Part shown: one piece after another, positions 26,290 through 36,238 of the stretch | How the letters are laid out: each line of letters starts with the position of its first letter | Numbering within the stretch: position 1 is the stretch's first letter | NCBI RefSeq assembly: GCF_003352065.1 | Contig: NZ_CP025803.1 | Location: 248,001-312,000, forward strand | Source of the DNA: Sulfitobacter sp. SK011 | GTDB taxonomy: Bacteria; Pseudomonadota; Alphaproteobacteria; Rhodobacterales; Rhodobacteraceae | DNA length: 64,000 bases | Direction of reading: 5' to 3' | Notes under the pieces: model-generated | What the model saw: only the letters and a program-made list of their open reading frames with translations | What the model was told of the DNA's origin: nothing | Database searches by the model: none | Position numbers and translations under genes: made by a program

Positions 26290-27540
26290 ATGAATTTCCT
26301 TTTTGTGCACCAGAACATGCCGGGCCAATACCGTGAATTGGTGCAATGGCTCGCAGCGCGTGGGGGGCATAAGATATATTTTCTCACGCAGCGCAAAAAC
26401 GCGCCTAGCCTTAATGGGATTGAGACCCGTTTGTACAAGACGCACCGCAGCGCCACCAAAGAGTCCTACGGATTGTCGCGGGTGTGGGAAGAGGCAACAG
26501 GGAACGGATTTGGTGCGGCGCTGGCCGCCAAAGAGCTTGAGACCAAAGAGGGTTTCAAGCCTGACATCGTGATCGGCCACGTGGGTTGGGGCGAATTGAC
26601 GTTTATCAAGCAGATCTGGCCCGATGTGCCAGTTATCGGCTTGTTTGAATTCTATTATAACCTTGGCGGAGGGTTGGTCGGGTTTGACCCCGATGAGCCG
26701 ATCTCGGACCATACGCCATTCCTGATGCAGGCGCGCAATGCGGTGCCGCTGGCCAACATCGAGACTGTCGATATGGGGCATTGTCCGACCCTCTGGCAGC
26801 GTGACCAATTCCCAAGCAGCTTTCATGACCGCATGTACGTCTGCCACGATGGCATTCGTACTGACAAGTTGCGGCCCAATCCGAAGGTAACATTGGGGCT
26901 GGGTCGATTGGGGCGCGAACTGACCCGAGATGATGAGGTGATCACTTACGTCGCACGCAATCTGGAAAAAGCGCGCGGCTTTCACGTCTTTATGCGGGCG
27001 CTGCCGGGGATATTGAAAGAACGCCCAAATGCGCGGGTGCTGATTGTCGGGGGCAATGACACGTCTTATGGCGGCAAAAGCAAACACCGGGCCGGGATGC
27101 GCGCCGAAATGGAAGCTGAAGTTGGTGCTGACATTGATTGGGACCGCGTGCACTTTCTGGGTCAGGTGCCATATCCGGATTATCAAAAAATCATCCAGAT
27201 CAGCAGGTGTCATATCTATCTGACGATGCCCTTTGTGCTGTCCTGGTCGCTGTTGGAATCGATGTCGATGGGGGCGGTCATCGTGGCCTCTGATGTGGCC
27301 CCGGTGCGCGAGGCGATTACAGACGGAGAGACCGGGCTTTTGGTTGATTTCTTTGATCACAATGCGATTGCGTCACGCGTTGTTGATGTGCTTGCCCGAC
27401 CCGAGGAGTTTGCACATCTGCGCCAGGCGGCAAGAGATCACGTCATTAAAAAATACGACTTTCTGACCAGATGCCTGCCGCAGCATATTGCACAGATCAA
27501 CGCGCTGGTGCCTCGCGGGAAACAGATAGAAATCCCTTAG
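26290..27540 (+). CDS. Glycosyltransferase family 4 protein
   Basis: 416 residues, GT-B fold. The N-terminal acceptor domain starts MNFLFVHQNMPGQYREL. The C-terminal nucleotide-sugar domain has VARNLEKARGFHVFMRALP and the family motif around LSWSLLESMSMGAVIVASDVAPVREAI, with the two Glu/Asp-spaced residues that contact the donor. It transfers sugars from nucleotide donors, presumably to lipid-linked polysaccharide. Its stop overlaps the stop of the convergent export lipoprotein gene by 4 bases. Confidence 0.93.
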   Translation: MNFLFVHQNMPGQYRELVQWLAARGGHKIYFLTQRKNAPSLNGIETRLYKTHRSATKESYGLSRVWEEATGNGFGAALAAKELETKEGFKPDIVIGHVGWGELTFIKQIWPDVPVIGLFEFYYNLGGGLVGFDPDEPISDHTPFLMQARNAVPLANIETVDMGHCPTLWQRDQFPSSFHDRMYVCHDGIRTDKLRPNPKVTLGLGRLGRELTRDDEVITYVARNLEKARGFHVFMRALPGILKERPNARVLIVGGNDTSYGGKSKHRAGMRAEMEAEVGADIDWDRVHFLGQVPYPDYQKIIQISRCHIYLTMPFVLSWSLLESMSMGAVIVASDVAPVREAITDGETGLLVDFFDHNAIASRVVDVLARPEEFAHLRQAARDHVIKKYDFLTRCLPQHIAQINALVPRGKQIEIP

Positions 27541-28655
27541 TCAGAGATGTTGTTGCCGACCGAAATCAGACCAAATGCCGACCCGACCAGACCCAGAATG
27601 GTGCGTGTGTTTGTGATCGGGCTTTCCGTCGCCAGCACCAAATCGCCGGACAGAAGGTGAAAATTCCCTGCCGAGAACAATCCGTCTGATGTGGTCAGAT
27701 CTAGGGTGAACACAACCCGGGTTTTTTCAGGCCCCCGGATGCCATCGCTGAGGGCAGTTGAACTGTATTCGCGCAGGATCAGGATGCCTTGGGGGTCGGC
27801 GCGGCTGTCGTTCACGCCGCCAATGATGGCCAGCGCGTCAAGGGCAGACACGTCATCGCGGTTAAAAGAGAATTGCGCCTCGCGTCCGGCGGCACCGAGC
27901 GACAGGAAGTAGCGGCGGTCGCCCTCCACGATGACCTTGTCGCCACCGCGCAGACGGGTGTCGAGGGACGGATTGTCATAAAGCCGGTCAACGGACGTGG
28001 CATAGATTTTTTGGCCGCGGACAAGTTTGACCTGAGGGTTTTCCAAGGTGCTGCTGACGCCGCCACCTGCGGAAATGGCCGACAGTACCGAAAAATTCTG
28101 ATCTGGCATGACGATGTTGCCGGGATTATTGACGCCACCGACCAGATCGATTGAATTTGCACGCCCCTCGGCCATCGCAAGCTGCACCTGTGCAGAGGGC
28201 ACAATCGCTTCAACCTGACGCTGGATCAATGCGCGGGCGCTGTCGGGGGTGCGGCCGGATACCTTTACCTTGCCGACGTAAGGCACAAAGATGCTCCCGC
28301 TTTCGGACACACGGATCGAAGGCAGTGTCGCAACGCGCTGTTCGGCCCCCGTCAGCAAAGAATTTTCACCGCTGTCCCAGACCAACAAATCCAGGCTGTC
28401 ACCGGGGCGGATCACCTGGGCGTTTGATCCGTGACTGTGGCTGATCCAACTGTATCTGCGCGATCCACTATGGGGCCATGTCGCAACGTTTGGCAAAAAA
28501 TTGCGGGTTACAGGGTACACGGCAATGTCGGCGGCCGGTTGGTTCGCGTTCTTTAATATTTCTCTTTCGACCGCTGCCCCACGGGGCAACGAGCCGCACC
28601 CGGCCAAGGTGACCGTCAGCAGAATGCAGACGAGTATTCTGAAACTTGGGCCCAT
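27537..28655 (-). CDS. Polysaccharide export outer-membrane lipoprotein (OPX/Wza type)
   Basis: 372 residues from the ATG at 28655; an ATG at 28676 is also open. A signal peptide ends in a lipobox LAGC with Cys near residue 20. The poly_export motif region (VIRPGDSLDLLVWDSGENSLL, then VSESGSIFVPYVGKVKVSGRT) is followed by two SLBB-type repeats (VDLVGGVNNPGNIV and the FSLGAAGREAQF region). It forms the outer-membrane channel for capsule or exopolysaccharide. No Wzc-type kinase or polymerase is next to it, so other export genes must lie elsewhere. Confidence 0.93.
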   Translation of the reverse strand: MGPSFRILVCILLTVTLAGCGSLPRGAAVEREILKNANQPAADIAVYPVTRNFLPNVATWPHSGSRRYSWISHSHGSNAQVIRPGDSLDLLVWDSGENSLLTGAEQRVATLPSIRVSESGSIFVPYVGKVKVSGRTPDSARALIQRQVEAIVPSAQVQLAMAEGRANSIDLVGGVNNPGNIVMPDQNFSVLSAISAGGGVSSTLENPQVKLVRGQKIYATSVDRLYDNPSLDTRLRGGDKVIVEGDRRYFLSLGAAGREAQFSFNRDDVSALDALAIIGGVNDSRADPQGILILREYSSTALSDGIRGPEKTRVVFTLDLTTSDGLFSAGNFHLLSGDLVLATESPITNTRTILGLVGSAFGLISVGNNISD

Positions 28656-28802
28656 ATCTGCGCAACCGCTCTTCATTGTTAATCAGGCGTTAATTGTTTG
28701 CAGTCTTATTGCTTAAAACACGCAAAAGGTAAGGCGTTCAATCTAATTCTATCTAAAGGTGTGATTGGTTGCGCAAATGATACGAAACGAGGCCCGGCAC
28801 AA

Positions 28803-29699
28803 GTGATTGCGAACCTGTCTAGCGGAACTGGCAAAGTCGTGTTGTTGGGGGCATCTGGAAAACTGGGCCAAATGCTTCGTCAGATGTGGCCGGTTCCGGA
28901 TGATCTGGTGTGTCACAGCCGATATGAACGGCCGGGGTTTGTCTCTTTCGATCTTTGTCGCGATCTTGATGCGGCGCGCAAACACCTTGAACACGCGCGC
29001 GCCGTGGTTTGTTTGTCCGGGGTGACACCACGCCATGCTAGCCAAAGTGGTGATGCATTATCGTTGAACACAGATCTGGCCTTGGCCGCCGTGCATGCAG
29101 CGCATGGTGCCGGAGTTGGGCGGGTGTTTTTGGTGTCCTCCGCTTCGGTTTATGGACGGGCGGGTGGCGTTCTGCATGAAAGCGGCAGATGCGAACCGCT
29201 ATCAGACTATGGGCGGGCCAAGCTTGACATGGAAAAGGCCGGGCTGAAGGAAGCCTTGGACATTGGACAGCAGACGACCGTGCTTCGGATTGGAAACGTT
29301 GCTGGCGCAGATAGCATTTTGGGCGGCTGGACCGCTGATATGGCAATCGATCAACTGTCTGATGGGCGGACCCCACGGCGCAGCTACATTGGCCCAGAGG
29401 CATTGGCGAGTGTTGTTTGCCGTCTGACCCAAGTGGTCGGTTTACCGGATATCATGAATGTTGCTGCACCGGGCACGGTTGAAATGGGCAGGCTTTTGGA
29501 TGCTGCCGACTTGCCATGGGTGCCGCGCAAAGCCGCTGAGAATGTGATCGAAGACGTTGAGCTTTCGACCGGGCGGCTTGGACAACATGTGCGCGGCGGC
29601 GCGCTGATTTCTACCGCTGCCGGTCTGGTGGCGGAATGGCGTCGATTTACCCAGAACGACAGAGGGCACCAACATGACCTTGCGCAAGCGTATCTTTGA
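28803..29699 (+). CDS. NAD(P)-dependent epimerase/dehydratase family protein
   Basis: 298 residues if started at the GTG at 28803 (gagg site about 10 bases upstream). The frame is open back to a TTG at 28698, so the start is uncertain. Extended SDR features: VVLLGASGKLGQML (nucleotide-binding loop), VFLVSSASVYGRAGG, then a DYGRAKLDMEKA segment with the catalytic Tyr-X3-Lys. Likely makes or modifies a nucleotide sugar for the surface polysaccharide. It overlaps the sugar-transferase gene by 26 bases and shares a divergent promoter region with the export lipoprotein gene. Confidence 0.88.
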   Translation: MIANLSSGTGKVVLLGASGKLGQMLRQMWPVPDDLVCHSRYERPGFVSFDLCRDLDAARKHLEHARAVVCLSGVTPRHASQSGDALSLNTDLALAAVHAAHGAGVGRVFLVSSASVYGRAGGVLHESGRCEPLSDYGRAKLDMEKAGLKEALDIGQQTTVLRIGNVAGADSILGGWTADMAIDQLSDGRTPRRSYIGPEALASVVCRLTQVVGLPDIMNVAAPGTVEMGRLLDAADLPWVPRKAAENVIEDVELSTGRLGQHVRGGALISTAAGLVAEWRRFTQNDRGHQHDLAQAYL

Positions 29700-30294
29700 C
29701 CTGTTCTTTGCCAGCATATTGGTGGTCATTCTTGGGCCGGTCCTGCTTTGCCTGCTGGCCTATTTGCTGATCAAAGAGGGGCGACCGCTGTTTCATGTGG
29801 CCGAACGGATGCGAGGGCAGAGCGAACCGTTCAGCCTATGGAAATTAAGAACAATGACCGTGGTTGATTTCGACAGAGGCGTGTCAGGCGGTGACAAATT
29901 GGCACGGGTTACGCGGACAGGTGCGTGGTTGCGCAGCAAAAGGTTGGATGAATTCCCTCAACTTTGGAACATTCTGCGCGGTGATCTGAGCTTTGTCGGG
30001 CCGCGTCCGCCGTTGCGCGAATATGTAGAACGGTTTCCTGACATTTATGACGAGGTCCTGAAATCGCGTCCGGGTGTGACGGGGTTGGCCACGATCCGGT
30101 TCCACAAACACGAAGAACGGTTGTTAGGGCGATGTGAATCGCCAGATGAAACGGATGATATCTATTGCCGGATCTGCGTGCCGCGAAAGGCGCGTCTTGA
30201 TTTGATCTACCAGCGCAACCAATCGATCTGGTTTGATATCGATCTCGTATTTAAAACTATTGTTAACCTTTTTAAGCGTAAAAGTAGAATATAA
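29674..30294 (+). CDS. Undecaprenyl-phosphate sugar-1-phosphate transferase (initiating)
   Basis: 206 residues, the short monotopic form of the bacterial sugar transferase family (PF02397). One N-terminal hydrophobic segment (about 8-32) is followed by GRPLFHVAERM, SLWKLRTMTV, RSKRLDEFPQLWNILRGDLSFVGPRPPL and RPGVTGLATI. It links the first sugar phosphate to undecaprenyl phosphate, starting a repeat unit for O-antigen, capsule or exopolysaccharide. It overlaps the preceding epimerase gene. Followed by an AT-rich 134-base gap. Confidence 0.94.
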   Translation: MTLRKRIFDLFFASILVVILGPVLLCLLAYLLIKEGRPLFHVAERMRGQSEPFSLWKLRTMTVVDFDRGVSGGDKLARVTRTGAWLRSKRLDEFPQLWNILRGDLSFVGPRPPLREYVERFPDIYDEVLKSRPGVTGLATIRFHKHEERLLGRCESPDETDDIYCRICVPRKARLDLIYQRNQSIWFDIDLVFKTIVNLFKRKSRI

Positions 30295-30428
30295 ATCTAC
30301 TTAAGGTTGCATCATCTTTTCACCTTTGCAAAATAGAGTCGTAGGCACGGTGGCCAATGCCGGGTGCCGAGCTTTCGGGGGGGTCATGAAAACTGTTGTT
30401 TGAGGTTTGAAGCAAAGGTTGCGAAGCG

Positions 30429-32336
30429 TTGAAGAGTAAAAGGCATTATCCCGTGTTAGACCTGATCAAGGCCCTGACAAAGCCCCAAAAACGCATGATT
30501 ATGCTGTTTCTCGACGCAATTCTGATCATGTTATCGATGCTATGTGCGCTGGCGGCGGTGGGCTTGCCTGCTGGGCTGGGTGCCAGTCTTATCATTTATT
30601 TTCCGGTACTGCCCTATGTTCTGGTCAGTGGTGCGGCCGCCTCTCATTGGCTCGGTGTGTGCTCAATTCGGCTGAAAGCCTATGAAACTGCAGCAATTGG
30701 GGTGACCGCCGTCTATGCGCTGCTTCTCGCCATCGCCTCAACCATTCTGTCGGGTATCGGGCATCTTGATTTTCCACTGGCGCTGCATCTTGTGTTTGGT
30801 GTTGTGCTTTTTGCGTCGATTGTCATCAGCCGCGCAGTATTGTTGCAGTTGGTTTTGGCGCTCTATCGACGGTCTGCACCACGTTGCAGGGTGCTTATTT
30901 ATGGTGCCGGCACAACCGGGATCCAACTGGTTTCCGCCTTGCGCGGTCACGAAAAGATCGAACCTGTTGCATTTGTAGATGACAACGCAGCCCTACAGGG
31001 TCTGATGGTGGCGCACCTGCCCGTCTATACGCCACTGCGCATTGCCGAGATTGCCATTGCAAAGAAGATTGACCGCGTTTTGCTGGCGGTTCCTTCGTTG
31101 AGCCCACCAAAGCAGGCCCAGATAGCGCGACGCTTGAAGGGAATGGGATTGGAAGTTCAGACGCTCCCGTCGTTTGCACAATTGATTGGCGAAGAGGCGC
31201 TGGTAGACAAGTTAGAGCCGATCTCGGCCCACAGTTTTCTCAATCGCGACGAGGTTGCCGGTTCAATAGCTGATGGTGCGGTTTGCTATAGGGGTAAAGT
31301 CGTACTGGTGAGCGGTGCGGGAGGGTCCATCGGTTCAGAGCTGTGCCGTCAGGTGCTGGAATGCCGTCCCGCGAAGCTTGTCCTTTATGAACTGAGCGAG
31401 TTGGCATTGTATCAGGCCGATATGGAATTTCGGCATCAGACCAAGGGTATGGACATCGAAATTGTGTCGGTACTGGGATCAATCACGGATGCACGGCTGG
31501 TCAGCAAGACTATGGCAGAGCATGCTGTTCAGGTCGTTTTGCACGCGGCTGCGTATAAGCATGTTCCCTTGGTTGAGGCCAATCCGCTGACAGGATTGGT
31601 GAACAATGTGTTTGGGACCCAAGTGCTCGCTGAACAAGCGGTCAAGGCGCATGTCGAGCGGTTCATATTAATATCGTCTGACAAGGCCGTGCGCCCAACC
31701 AACATGATGGGGGCGTCCAAGCGTCTTGCGGAACTGGTAATACAGGATCTTGCCCGCTCCGGTCGAAGCGGCGGGCGGACGATCTTTTCGATTGTGCGCT
31801 TTGGAAATGTGCTTGGTTCATCAGGATCAGTTGTCCCGCTGTTTCAGGATCAGCTTAGCCGTGGTGGGCCACTTACCGTGACGGATCGGTCGGTCGCGCG
31901 CTATTTCATGACCGTTCAAGAGGCAGTCAATTTGGTCCTGCAAGCAGGTGCCATGGCGCAGGGTGGCGAAGTATTTGTGCTTGATATGGGCAAGCCGGTT
32001 TTGATTTATCACCTGGCGCGTCAGGTGATCGAAAGTGCGGGTTATACGGTGCGTGACGCGGACAACCGTGAAGGTGATATTGAGATCGAGTTTACCGGGT
32101 TGCGCCCCGGCGAAAAAATGACCGAGGAATTGACCCTTTCAGGCGAAATGTTGAGCACTGATCACCCCAAGATTTTTTCAGCCCAAGACGAAGGTTTGTC
32201 AGAAATCGAAGTGGCCTCGGCGATGCGGCAGTTACGCGAGGCGCAGATTGCCTATAATGAGGGCATGGCAGTTGAGGTCGTGCAGCGCTGGGTCGAAGGA
32301 TTTGAGCATGCAGCCCAGAAGCGAATTGCATCGTAG
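30429..32336 (+). CDS. Membrane nucleotide-sugar 4,6-dehydratase (WbpM/CapD-like)
   Basis: 635 residues. Four membrane helices (about 23-140) are followed by a CoA-binding-like Rossmann segment (VLIYGAGTTGIQLVSAL, near 158) and the SDR catalytic domain starting VVLVSGAGGSIGSELCRQ near 288. In ISSDKAVRPTNMMGASKR the usual catalytic Tyr position is Met, as in WbpM/FlaA1-type UDP-GlcNAc 4,6-dehydratases. The product would be a UDP-4-keto-6-deoxy-hexose for the polysaccharide. The start appears to be TTG at 30429 with an aaagg site 10 bases upstream; no ATG occurs before the first helix. Confidence 0.94.
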   Translation: MKSKRHYPVLDLIKALTKPQKRMIMLFLDAILIMLSMLCALAAVGLPAGLGASLIIYFPVLPYVLVSGAAASHWLGVCSIRLKAYETAAIGVTAVYALLLAIASTILSGIGHLDFPLALHLVFGVVLFASIVISRAVLLQLVLALYRRSAPRCRVLIYGAGTTGIQLVSALRGHEKIEPVAFVDDNAALQGLMVAHLPVYTPLRIAEIAIAKKIDRVLLAVPSLSPPKQAQIARRLKGMGLEVQTLPSFAQLIGEEALVDKLEPISAHSFLNRDEVAGSIADGAVCYRGKVVLVSGAGGSIGSELCRQVLECRPAKLVLYELSELALYQADMEFRHQTKGMDIEIVSVLGSITDARLVSKTMAEHAVQVVLHAAAYKHVPLVEANPLTGLVNNVFGTQVLAEQAVKAHVERFILISSDKAVRPTNMMGASKRLAELVIQDLARSGRSGGRTIFSIVRFGNVLGSSGSVVPLFQDQLSRGGPLTVTDRSVARYFMTVQEAVNLVLQAGAMAQGGEVFVLDMGKPVLIYHLARQVIESAGYTVRDADNREGDIEIEFTGLRPGEKMTEELTLSGEMLSTDHPKIFSAQDEGLSEIEVASAMRQLREAQIAYNEGMAVEVVQRWVEGFEHAAQKRIAS

Positions 32337-32514
32337 TTGAAGCATTTCCTTTTGGGTATTCTCTCGGCAAGTTCGGTCAGCATCATACCGCCGCTGTGAT
32401 TGGCGTGCAGAACGGGCGCGCATAGAACCACTCAATACAAAATGAGGGCCATTTCCGCATCCAGGGTTTGCTTTATTCTTGATGAACCCGCGGTTGCGGG
32501 CCATGTAAACGCAC

Positions 32515-33369
32515 ATGGATAAAACTTTGCTTTCATTTGGTCATGGTTTTAGTGCCCGCGCATTGGCCAAACGGTTGGTTCCGCAAGGGTGGCGGATCAT
32601 TGGAACGACCCGCAGCGCTGAAAAGATGCCAGCCATCGCAGCATCAGGTGTTGAACCGCTGCTGTGGCCGGGCAATGACATCTCCAAACTGATCTCAAGA
32701 ACACCGCATGTCTTGATTTCGGCAGGGCCAGATAACGACGGCGATCCGGTTCTGAATGCTTTGAGATCCGAAATTGCTGATGCGGCGTCCGGGTTTCGGT
32801 GGGTTGGCTATCTGTCGACCACGGGTGTCTATGGTGACCATCAAGGGGCTTGGGTCGATGAAGACACAGCCCTGACACCGTCAACCAAGCGCGGCCATGC
32901 CCGGGTGAAAGCCGAGGCGGAATGGCAATCCATCCCCGACCTGCCCCTGCATATATTTCGGTTGGCGGGTATTTATGGACCCGGGCGGGGGCCCTTTGCC
33001 AAAGTGCGAAATGGTACTGCCCGCCGTATCATCAAAAAGGGACAGGTTTTTTCACGCATTCATGTGGACGATATTGCGCAGGCGCTGGAGCTGTCGATTG
33101 CGGCACCGCACCCTGGGGCGATCTATAATCTGTGTGATGATGATCCGGCCCCCCCTCAGGACGTGATCGGACATGCCGCAGAATTGCTAGGTCTGCCCTT
33201 GCCAGAAGCTGTCGATTTTGAAACCGCAGAAATGAGCCCGATGGCCCGCAGTTTTTATGCCGAAAGCAAGAAGGTGCGCAATGATCGTGCCAAAGAACAC
33301 CTTGGGTGGCGGCCCACATATCCCGACTACAAAACGGGATTGGCCGCCATGTTAAAGGATGTCACCTGA
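32515..33369 (+). CDS. SDR-family NAD(P)-binding protein (YeeZ-like)
   Basis: 284 residues. The atypical extended-SDR start LLSFGHGFSARALAKRL resembles the YeeZ/SDR_a5 group. Further features are VGYLSTTGVYGDHQGAWVDED, IFRLAGIYGPGRGPF, and a C-terminal AEMSPMARSFYAESKKVRNDRAKEHLGW that is highly characteristic of the group. Substrate unknown. It sits 178 bases after the dehydratase gene and is not clearly part of the polysaccharide unit. The ATG at 32515 has no strong ribosome site. Confidence 0.9.
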   Translation: MDKTLLSFGHGFSARALAKRLVPQGWRIIGTTRSAEKMPAIAASGVEPLLWPGNDISKLISRTPHVLISAGPDNDGDPVLNALRSEIADAASGFRWVGYLSTTGVYGDHQGAWVDEDTALTPSTKRGHARVKAEAEWQSIPDLPLHIFRLAGIYGPGRGPFAKVRNGTARRIIKKGQVFSRIHVDDIAQALELSIAAPHPGAIYNLCDDDPAPPQDVIGHAAELLGLPLPEAVDFETAEMSPMARSFYAESKKVRNDRAKEHLGWRPTYPDYKTGLAAMLKDVT

Positions 33370-33482
33370 ACGGCGGCTGTTCTGGTCCACGAAGCGTTAG
33401 ACAGGATAAGATTGACGACAGGTCCTTGTTGGCCTTGGGCAAGATGGCCATATAGGCGCAATTGAACCAGCAGGCGAAATCA

Positions 33483-34265
33483 GTGAAAAACCGCGTAGAA
33501 TCATTTCTTGAAACAGCCGGATTCGGCAATTTCATTATGGCCGTCATCATCTTTAATGCGATCCTGTTGGGGATGGAAACATCTGCGGCCATCATGTCCC
33601 GTGCGGGGGGGATAATCCTGTTTTTGGACAGGCTGTGCCTTGCCATTTTTGTGGTCGAAATTGCGGCAAAGCTGTTTGCGTATCGGTTCAGATTTTTTCG
33701 CGATGGCTGGAACATCTTTGACTTTGTGATCGTCGGCATTTCGCTGGTTCCCGTGACGCAAGGGTTTTCGGCGCTGCGGGCATTGCGCATCTTGCGGGTG
33801 CTTCGGCTGGTGTCCACGGTTCCGCGTTTGCGCCGGGTGGTTGAAGGGTTCGTCAATGCTTTGCCGGGTATGGGATCGGTATTTTTGCTGATGGCGCTGA
33901 TCTTTTATATCGGTGCAGTGATCGCGACAAAGCTGTTCGGCATGAGCTTTCCAGAATGGTTCGGCACATTGGGCCGAAGTGGATATTCACTGTTTCAGAT
34001 CATGACATTGGAAAGCTGGTCAATGGGCATCGTGCGCCCAGTGATGGAGGTTTATCCATTGGCGTGGATGTTCTTTGTGCCGTTCATCATGGTAACGACT
34101 TTCGCCGTGGTAAACCTGCTGGTCGGTTTGATTGTCAATTCGATGCAAGATGCGCATCACGAAGAAACCAACGCAGAGACCGACGCCTATCGGGTTGAAG
34201 TCGCTGACAGGTTGCTGGCCATCGAAAAAAGAATGGATGCTCTTTTAGAACAGCGAAACAAGTAA
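33483..34265 (+). CDS. Bacterial voltage-gated sodium channel (NavBac type)
   Basis: 260 residues from the GTG at 33483 (a TTG at 33462 is also open); six membrane segments in one subunit that would form tetramers. S4 has arginines at every third position (SALRALRILRVLRLV). The pore carries the selectivity filter TLESWSM near residues 174-180, the same seven residues as in NavAb, followed by GIVRPVMEVYPLAW. The S6 region is TTFAVVNLLVGLIVNSMQD, and a C-terminal helical bundle/coiled coil (about 232-260) is typical of the family. It passes Na+ on depolarisation, with roles in motility and pH response in relatives. Confidence 0.95.
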   Translation: MKNRVESFLETAGFGNFIMAVIIFNAILLGMETSAAIMSRAGGIILFLDRLCLAIFVVEIAAKLFAYRFRFFRDGWNIFDFVIVGISLVPVTQGFSALRALRILRVLRLVSTVPRLRRVVEGFVNALPGMGSVFLLMALIFYIGAVIATKLFGMSFPEWFGTLGRSGYSLFQIMTLESWSMGIVRPVMEVYPLAWMFFVPFIMVTTFAVVNLLVGLIVNSMQDAHHEETNAETDAYRVEVADRLLAIEKRMDALLEQRNK

Positions 34266-34285
34266 GCCCCATCAAGGAAGCCGGA

Positions 34286-36214
34286 TCAAGCGCGTTGTGA
34301 ATTCAGGCTGGCAACACCCAGCACATCCAGCACCTTGGCTTCAATCTGTTCCGCATTCATCCCGGCAACGGCGTACATATCCGCCGGGTTCGCCTGATCA
34401 ATAAAGATGTCAGGCAGAACCATGGACCGATATTTGAGCCCCTGATCAAAGACACCTTCTTCGGCAAGGAGTTGCGCCACATGGCTGCCAAAACCGCCGA
34501 TGGCCCCTTCTTCAATGGTGATCAAGACCTCATGGTCTGCGGCAAGCGACAGGATAAGGTCCCGGTCCAGCGGCTTGGCAAACCGTGCGTCCGCGATTGT
34601 GGGCGTGATGCCCTTGGCTGCCAGAGCTTCGGCCGCTTTTTCGACTTCGGCCAACCGTGTGCCGAACGACAAAAGCGCAACTTTTGACCCAAGTTTGATG
34701 ATCCGGCCCTTGCCAATCTCAAGCGGTATGCCGCGTTCAGGCATATTCACGCCATTGCCTTCGCCGCGGGGGAAACGGAACGCAATCGGGCCGTCGTCAT
34801 AGGCGGCGGCGGTCGCAACCATGTGCTTTAGCTCGGCCTCGTCAGCGGCAGCCATGACGACAAATCCGGGCAGATTGGCAAGGAAGGCCACGTCGAAGGC
34901 ACCTGCGTGGGTGGCCCCGTCGGCCCCCACCAGCCCCGCGCGATCAATAGCAAAGCGCACGGGAAGACGCTGGATGGCGACGTCGTGCACCACCTGATCA
35001 TACCCGCGCTGCAGGAAGGTCGAATACATCGCGCAAAACGGTTTCATCCCACCAGCGGCAAGCGCTGCGGAAAAGGTCACGCCATGTTGTTCGGCAATGC
35101 CCACGTCAAAACACCGGCTGGGATAGCGTTCGGCAAACAGATTGAGGCCTGTGCCATCTGGCATCGCAGCCGTTACAGCGCAAATCTTGTCATCCTCTGC
35201 CGCCTCAGCCATCAGGCTTTGCGCAAACACGGATGTGTAGCTTGGTGCATTTGAGGGTGCTTTCTTTTGTTCACCTGTCACCACATTGAATTTGGACACG
35301 CCGTGACCCTTGTCGCGTGCCTTTTCGGCGGGGCCATACCCTTTGCCCTTTTTAGTCAGGACATGGATCAGGATCGGCCCGGTGGCGCGTTGTTTTACAG
35401 TGCGCAAAACGGGCAGCAGCTGGTGCAAATCGTGGCCGTCGATTGGCCCGAGGTAGGAGAAGCCCAATTGCTCGAACAATGTCCCGCCCACGGCCATGCC
35501 CTTGAGCATATCCTTGGCGCGGCGCGCACCCTCGCGGAAGGGTTCAGGCAGCAGGCTGACGGCACCTTTGGCCGCAGCTTTCAGATCCTGAAACGGCTCT
35601 TCGGCATAAAGGCGGCTGAGGTACGATGACATCGCGCCAACCGGGGGGGCGATCGACATTTCGTTGTCGTTCAGAATAACGATCATGCGTTTCTTGAGGT
35701 GGCCTGCGTTGTTCATCGCCTCATAGGCCATGCCCGCCGACATGGACCCGTCACCAATGACGGCTATTGCATCACCAAGTCCCTCTGGCACCACACCGCC
35801 CAGATCGCGCGCCACTGCGAAACCAAGTGCAGCACTGATCGAGGTCGAACTGTGCGCGGCCCCAAAGGGGTCATAGGGGGATTCGCTGCGCTTGGTGAAG
35901 CCGCTTAGCCCGTCTTTCATACGCAGGGTGCGGATCCGGTCACGGCGTTCAGTCAGAATTTTGTGGGGGTAACACTGATGACCCACATCCCAGATGATCT
36001 TGTCACGGGGGGTGTCAAAAACGGCATGCAGCGCCACAGTCAATTCCACAACGCCCAGACCGGCACCCAGATGCCCGCCAGTAACCGACACTGCGGAAAT
36101 CGTTTCGCTGCGCAGTTCTTTTGACAATTGGATCAATTGCGCGTCCGACAGTGCCTTTAGATCAGCAGGGCGTGAAATCTGATCGAGCAAGGGTGTTTCG
36201 GGCGTGTCGGTCAT
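34286..36214 (-). CDS. dxs: 1-deoxy-D-xylulose-5-phosphate synthase
   Basis: 642 residues, thiamine diphosphate-dependent first enzyme of the MEP isoprenoid pathway. [15 protein letters not shown] is near residue 78 and the ThDP/Mg motif [18 protein letters not shown] is near 153. The transketolase-type pyrimidine domain follows ([17 protein letters not shown]) with [18 protein letters not shown]. It is the last gene of the xseB-ispA-dxs unit and depends on ThDP, which the thiBPQ importer later in this window could supply. Confidence 0.98.
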   Translation of the reverse strand: MTDTPETPLLDQISRPADLKALSDAQLIQLSKELRSETISAVSVTGGHLGAGLGVVELTVALHAVFDTPRDKIIWDVGHQCYPHKILTERRDRIRTLRMKDGLSGFTKRSESPYDPFGAAHSSTSISAALGFAVARDLGGVVPEGLGDAIAVIGDGSMSAGMAYEAMNNAGHLKKRMIVILNDNEMSIAPPVGAMSSYLSRLYAEEPFQDLKAAAKGAVSLLPEPFREGARRAKDMLKGMAVGGTLFEQLGFSYLGPIDGHDLHQLLPVLRTVKQRATGPILIHVLTKKGKGYGPAEKARDKGHGVSKFNVVTGEQKKAPSNAPSYTSVFAQSLMAEAAEDDKICAVTAAMPDGTGLNLFAERYPSRCFDVGIAEQHGVTFSAALAAGGMKPFCAMYSTFLQRGYDQVVHDVAIQRLPVRFAIDRAGLVGADGATHAGAFDVAFLANLPGFVVMAAADEAELKHMVATAAAYDDGPIAFRFPRGEGNGVNMPERGIPLEIGKGRIIKLGSKVALLSFGTRLAEVEKAAEALAAKGITPTIADARFAKPLDRDLILSLAADHEVLITIEEGAIGGFGSHVAQLLAEEGVFDQGLKYRSMVLPDIFIDQANPADMYAVAGMNAEQIEAKVLDVLGVASLNSQRA

Positions 36215-36238
36215 GTTGGCCTTCCTTGGGTCGGCAGC

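Noticed and set aside
26005..27360. 451-codon minus-strand open frame opposite the GT4 and second desaturase genes
   Set aside because: It overlaps two well-supported genes on the other strand and its translation lacks any domain-like pattern.
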